Source: Eubacteriales bacterium (GTDB taxonomy: Bacteria > Bacillota_A > Clostridia > Lachnospirales > Lachnospiraceae). Taken from it: a DNA stretch of 7,371 nucleotides. The translations under genes and the position numbers were made by a program. The notes beneath the pieces were generated by a model, which saw only the letters and a program-made list of their open reading frames with translations, was not told the DNA's origin and searched no databases. The DNA is taken from contig JAUNAE010000188.1 of assembly GCA_030527765.1 (NCBI GenBank), forward strand, positions 1 through 7,371. Direction: 5' to 3'. Below are positions 5,680 to 7,371 of this stretch, piece by piece. How positions within the stretch are numbered: the stretch's first letter is position 1; the number at the start of each line of letters is the position of its first letter.

Positions 5680-6156
5680 ATGCGCGAAGAAGAATTATAT
5701 GAACCAATGCGAGTATGGCTCGAACAGTACCTGAAAGATAAATACAAGCGATATGATGTTGTTGCCGTAGATGCTCATGCGGAGCGTTTGGATCGAGTCT
5801 TGGCTAAATATGATATCGTCAATGAGATGGCTAACGGAGTAGACATACAGATCGATATACTTGGAATTGCCCGAAAAGATTCGGATGTTAAGCTGTTTTT
5901 TATTGAAGCCAAAAAGACAAGACTTACGCTCCGAGATCTCGGACAACTTTGGGCATACTGTAAACTGGTAGATCCTGATGAAGCATTCCTGTTATCATCA
6001 GCAGATCTTGGCAGCTTAAACAAGCTTCTTAATACTTTTAGGCGAGAGGACCTGCTTGATTTCGGAGATAAGAAGAAGATCAAGAAAATGCGTGTCGGGA
6101 AATGGGACATGAGAACAAACAGTGTTGACTATATGACGCTTGTTCCAAAAATATAA
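5680..6156 (+). CDS. Small PD-(D/E)XK-superfamily nuclease, candidate restriction endonuclease catalytic subunit
   Basis: ATG 5680 begins 2 bp after the stop of the preceding gene; GGAGAGG (5663-5669) lies 10 nt upstream inside that gene, so translation is probably coupled. The 158-aa protein shows the superfamily core: an N-terminal helix with EEELYEPM (Glu5 and Glu8 as candidate metal ligands), a strand VDIQIDILGI with Asp59, a strand LFFIEAKK giving ExK (Glu76, Lys78), and a following helix with QLWAYCK (Gln89, Tyr93), the QxxxY feature of several PD-(D/E)XK families. The tail is basic (KKKIKKMRVGKW). At this length there is little room for a separate target-recognition domain, so specificity probably comes from a partner. 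It would hydrolyse phosphodiester bonds in Mg2+-dependent fashion, here probably as the cutting subunit of the restriction module. A role as a repair nuclease is less likely given the neighbours. Confidence 0.82.
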   Translation: MREEELYEPMRVWLEQYLKDKYKRYDVVAVDAHAERLDRVLAKYDIVNEMANGVDIQIDILGIARKDSDVKLFFIEAKKTRLTLRDLGQLWAYCKLVDPDEAFLLSSADLGSLNKLLNTFRREDLLDFGDKKKIKKMRVGKWDMRTNSVDYMTLVPKI

Positions 6157-6168
6157 GGAGAACGAATT

Positions 6169-6513
6169 ATGAGCATAGCGAGAGATCTGGACGCATTCAT
6201 TAAAGAGAACGAATACGATATTTTTATTGAAGCAGAAGGTCGGCCTTCAAGGCTGAGAAGTTTTTATCAAGAGTATAATAGCAGATACAATCCAACGATT
6301 GGTGATGATACGGACGGGATCATTGCTCTGGATGAAGATGCCAACAAGTGGGGATTGGAGCTTCGGCTGTATTTGCATCATAGGCCGGATTGTGTTGCCT
6401 CAACACGCAATACGGTATATCGAAGTGAGTACTCTTACAGAATTAACGATACCGATATAATTTCAGAGATGTTTGATCTGGGATATCGAATTGGATTAAA
6501 CAATGCTTGGTAA
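6169..6513 (+). CDS. Small acidic protein of unknown function, last gene of the tight operon
   Basis: ATG 6169 has a near-perfect ribosome binding site, AAGGAG at 6155-6160, with 8-nt spacing and partly overlapping the previous stop codon. The 114-aa product is rich in Asp and Glu (for example GDDTDGIIALDEDANKWGLE at 45-64), has no signal peptide or membrane segment, and contains WGLELRLYLHHRPDC (61-75) and RINDTDIISEMFDLGYRIGL (91-110). I do not recognise a family. Its position 12 bp after the nuclease and its strong translation signal argue that it belongs to the same system. Possible roles are an accessory subunit, an acidic DNA-mimic type inhibitor controlling the nuclease, or an unrelated passenger. 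None is supported by a motif. Confidence 0.7.
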   Translation: MSIARDLDAFIKENEYDIFIEAEGRPSRLRSFYQEYNSRYNPTIGDDTDGIIALDEDANKWGLELRLYLHHRPDCVASTRNTVYRSEYSYRINDTDIISEMFDLGYRIGLNNAW

Positions 6514-6532
6514 CTCGCCGGAAAGGTTGGGG

Positions 6533-6569
6533 TGGAAGACTACTTTGGATTCCAAATGTAAAACTTCCA
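6533..6569. repeat. Nested inverted repeats in the gap before the membrane-protein gene
   Basis: TGGAAG (6533-6538) and CTTCCA (6564-6569) form an outer inverted repeat enclosing the tight palindrome TTTGGA-T-TCCAAA (6544-6556). No U-run follows, so this is not a standard terminator. It could be an operator for the next gene or an RNA hairpin. The 93-bp gap that contains it suggests the downstream gene has its own control; I see only AT-rich sequence (TAATAT at 6581-6586) as a poor -10 candidate. Confidence 0.4.
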
Positions 6570-6606
6570 GATAGAACAATTAATATTAGGTCACAGAGGG
6601 GAAAAA

Positions 6607-7257
6607 ATGGCACGAGAACCAAGATTCCCAGGAATTGATTGGTACTGCGATCATTGCGGTGCATTGCTGAATACACAACGAAAATTTGATGACCACAAAT
6701 ATACTTGGAAATGTACTGAGTGTGGTTTTAAGAATAGCATATCTTGGGACAATATCAGTAGCGGCGATTCTTCCGCAATGAAGTTTTTACTTCACTTGAT
6801 CGGATTCCTGTCCTATATTGGCTTCTGGACTGGGATTATGTTGGCTGTAGCCATGTTTGTATTTCATGCAGATCGAGAAAAGTATTTTCTCCTGTTTCTC
6901 ATTTGCGTAGGAATGTACGTGCTTGCCTTTATCCTTGACGTGATTATAGAATTTGGGTTAAGGCATACAACGTTTTCAGTTAAAAATCTGTTCCTAGTGA
7001 TTTTCAGAAATCTGAAGGAAGATTTGCTAGCACCTCTAATGGCAATCAAGGAGATTATTAGCAATCTTCTCTCCTTTATTACTCGAAAGCTTCCTCGAAA
7101 GTATGTATGGTACAGCAATAAAGGCATCCTTGCATTTGCAATCATGTATCTACTGATTGCAGTTGCAGAATTTATTGCATTGAGCAGGATTATAGGATTT
7201 GGCCTAGGCGATTGGTACCAACTGATTGCGACAGCAATAAGCTCTATTCGGCAGTAA
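6607..7257 (+). CDS. Zinc-ribbon membrane protein, function unknown
   Basis: ATG 6607 follows GAGGGG (6596-6601) by 5 nt. The 216-aa protein begins with a cytosolic-looking zinc ribbon: CDHC (Cys14, Cys17) and CTEC (Cys36, Cys39), embedded in FPGIDWYCDHCGALLN and FDDHKYTWKCTECG, a pattern I associate with uncharacterised clostridial proteins. Three hydrophobic stretches follow at about 61-86, 94-116 and 172-196, consistent with three membrane helices, with an amphipathic basic region between the second and third (about 118-168). There is no signal peptide. It lies 93 bp after the operon, so linkage to the restriction genes is uncertain. It may be a separately regulated passenger of the same element. 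Nothing points to a specific reaction. Confidence 0.8.
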   Translation: MAREPRFPGIDWYCDHCGALLNTQRKFDDHKYTWKCTECGFKNSISWDNISSGDSSAMKFLLHLIGFLSYIGFWTGIMLAVAMFVFHADREKYFLLFLICVGMYVLAFILDVIIEFGLRHTTFSVKNLFLVIFRNLKEDLLAPLMAIKEIISNLLSFITRKLPRKYVWYSNKGILAFAIMYLLIAVAEFIALSRIIGFGLGDWYQLIATAISSIRQ

Positions 7258-7371
7258 TCACAGATTGCGTTTGTTAGAAGAATCTGATGTTGGAACGCTT
7301 GAATAAAGAATAAAACCGGCTCAATCACTTTTTTTGTGGGATTTAGGATTCCGCTCATAGCTCCGGCGACT

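Noticed and set aside
5087..5707. Minus-strand open frame of 206 codons
   Set aside because: It is antisense to the LAGLIDADG-like gene, has no ribosome binding site or recognisable motif, and crosses the junction of two well-supported forward genes.
7321..7345. Intrinsic terminator after the membrane-protein gene
   Set aside because: The T-run lies between the short CAC/GTG arms instead of after a stable GC-rich stem; the 114 bp after 7257 show no convincing terminator or gene.
6864..7358. Minus-strand open frame of 164 codons
   Set aside because: It mostly mirrors the hydrophobic segments of the zinc-ribbon membrane protein; no domain or start signal supports it.

Overview
The window looks like accessory (mobile-element or defence-island) DNA from a low-to-moderate-GC Firmicute, most likely a gut Clostridia member (Lachnospiraceae/Oscillospiraceae type). 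This rests on strong AGGAG-type ribosome binding sites before nearly every gene, a Gp37/Gp68-type DUF5131 protein, and small proteins of kinds I associate with clostridial integrative elements. No integrase, transposase, tRNA, rRNA or CRISPR array is visible, so the type of element cannot be settled.

Layout. (1) Bases 2-754 hold the 3' part of a DUF5131 radical-SAM-like gene whose start lies left of the window. (2) Bases 755-1246 hold no intact recognised gene. They contain a cluster of iterated AAATAAAAAGACC-type repeats (850-940), a short orphan reading frame that resembles a gene remnant (about 974-1147), and a strongly structured leader (1143-1229) just before the next gene. (3) Bases 1247-1534 encode a small 95-aa protein without a known function. 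(4) A good extended -10 promoter (1535-1563) then starts a tight run of six forward genes: a ribbon-helix-helix regulator (1608-1811), a 725-aa fusion of an EcoRI-type adenine methyltransferase with a complete C5-cytosine methyltransferase (1823-4000), a protein with an N-terminal UvrD/PcrA-like Tudor domain (4018-4770), a two-motif LAGLIDADG-like protein (4784-5677), a small PD-(D/E)XK nuclease (5680-6156), and a 114-aa unknown (6169-6513). (5) After a 93-bp gap with nested inverted repeats comes a zinc-ribbon membrane protein (6607-7257), followed by 114 bp with nothing recognisable.

How the genes may work together. The run from 1608 to 6513 reads as a restriction-modification operon of unusual build. 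One polypeptide carries both m6A and m5C modification activities. The likely cutting subunit is a minimal PD-(D/E)XK domain that seems too small to carry its own target-recognition domain. The protein translated just before it has a LAGLIDADG-type DNA-binding architecture whose two key acidic positions look substituted. A reasonable inference is that the LAGLIDADG-like and Tudor-like proteins provide DNA recognition or assembly for the small nuclease, while the fused methyltransferase protects host DNA, possibly at an asymmetric site. The RHH protein probably autoregulates the operon through a 9-bp palindrome beside the predicted transcription start. Family assignments come from motif recognition by eye; the proposal of a joint system is inference.
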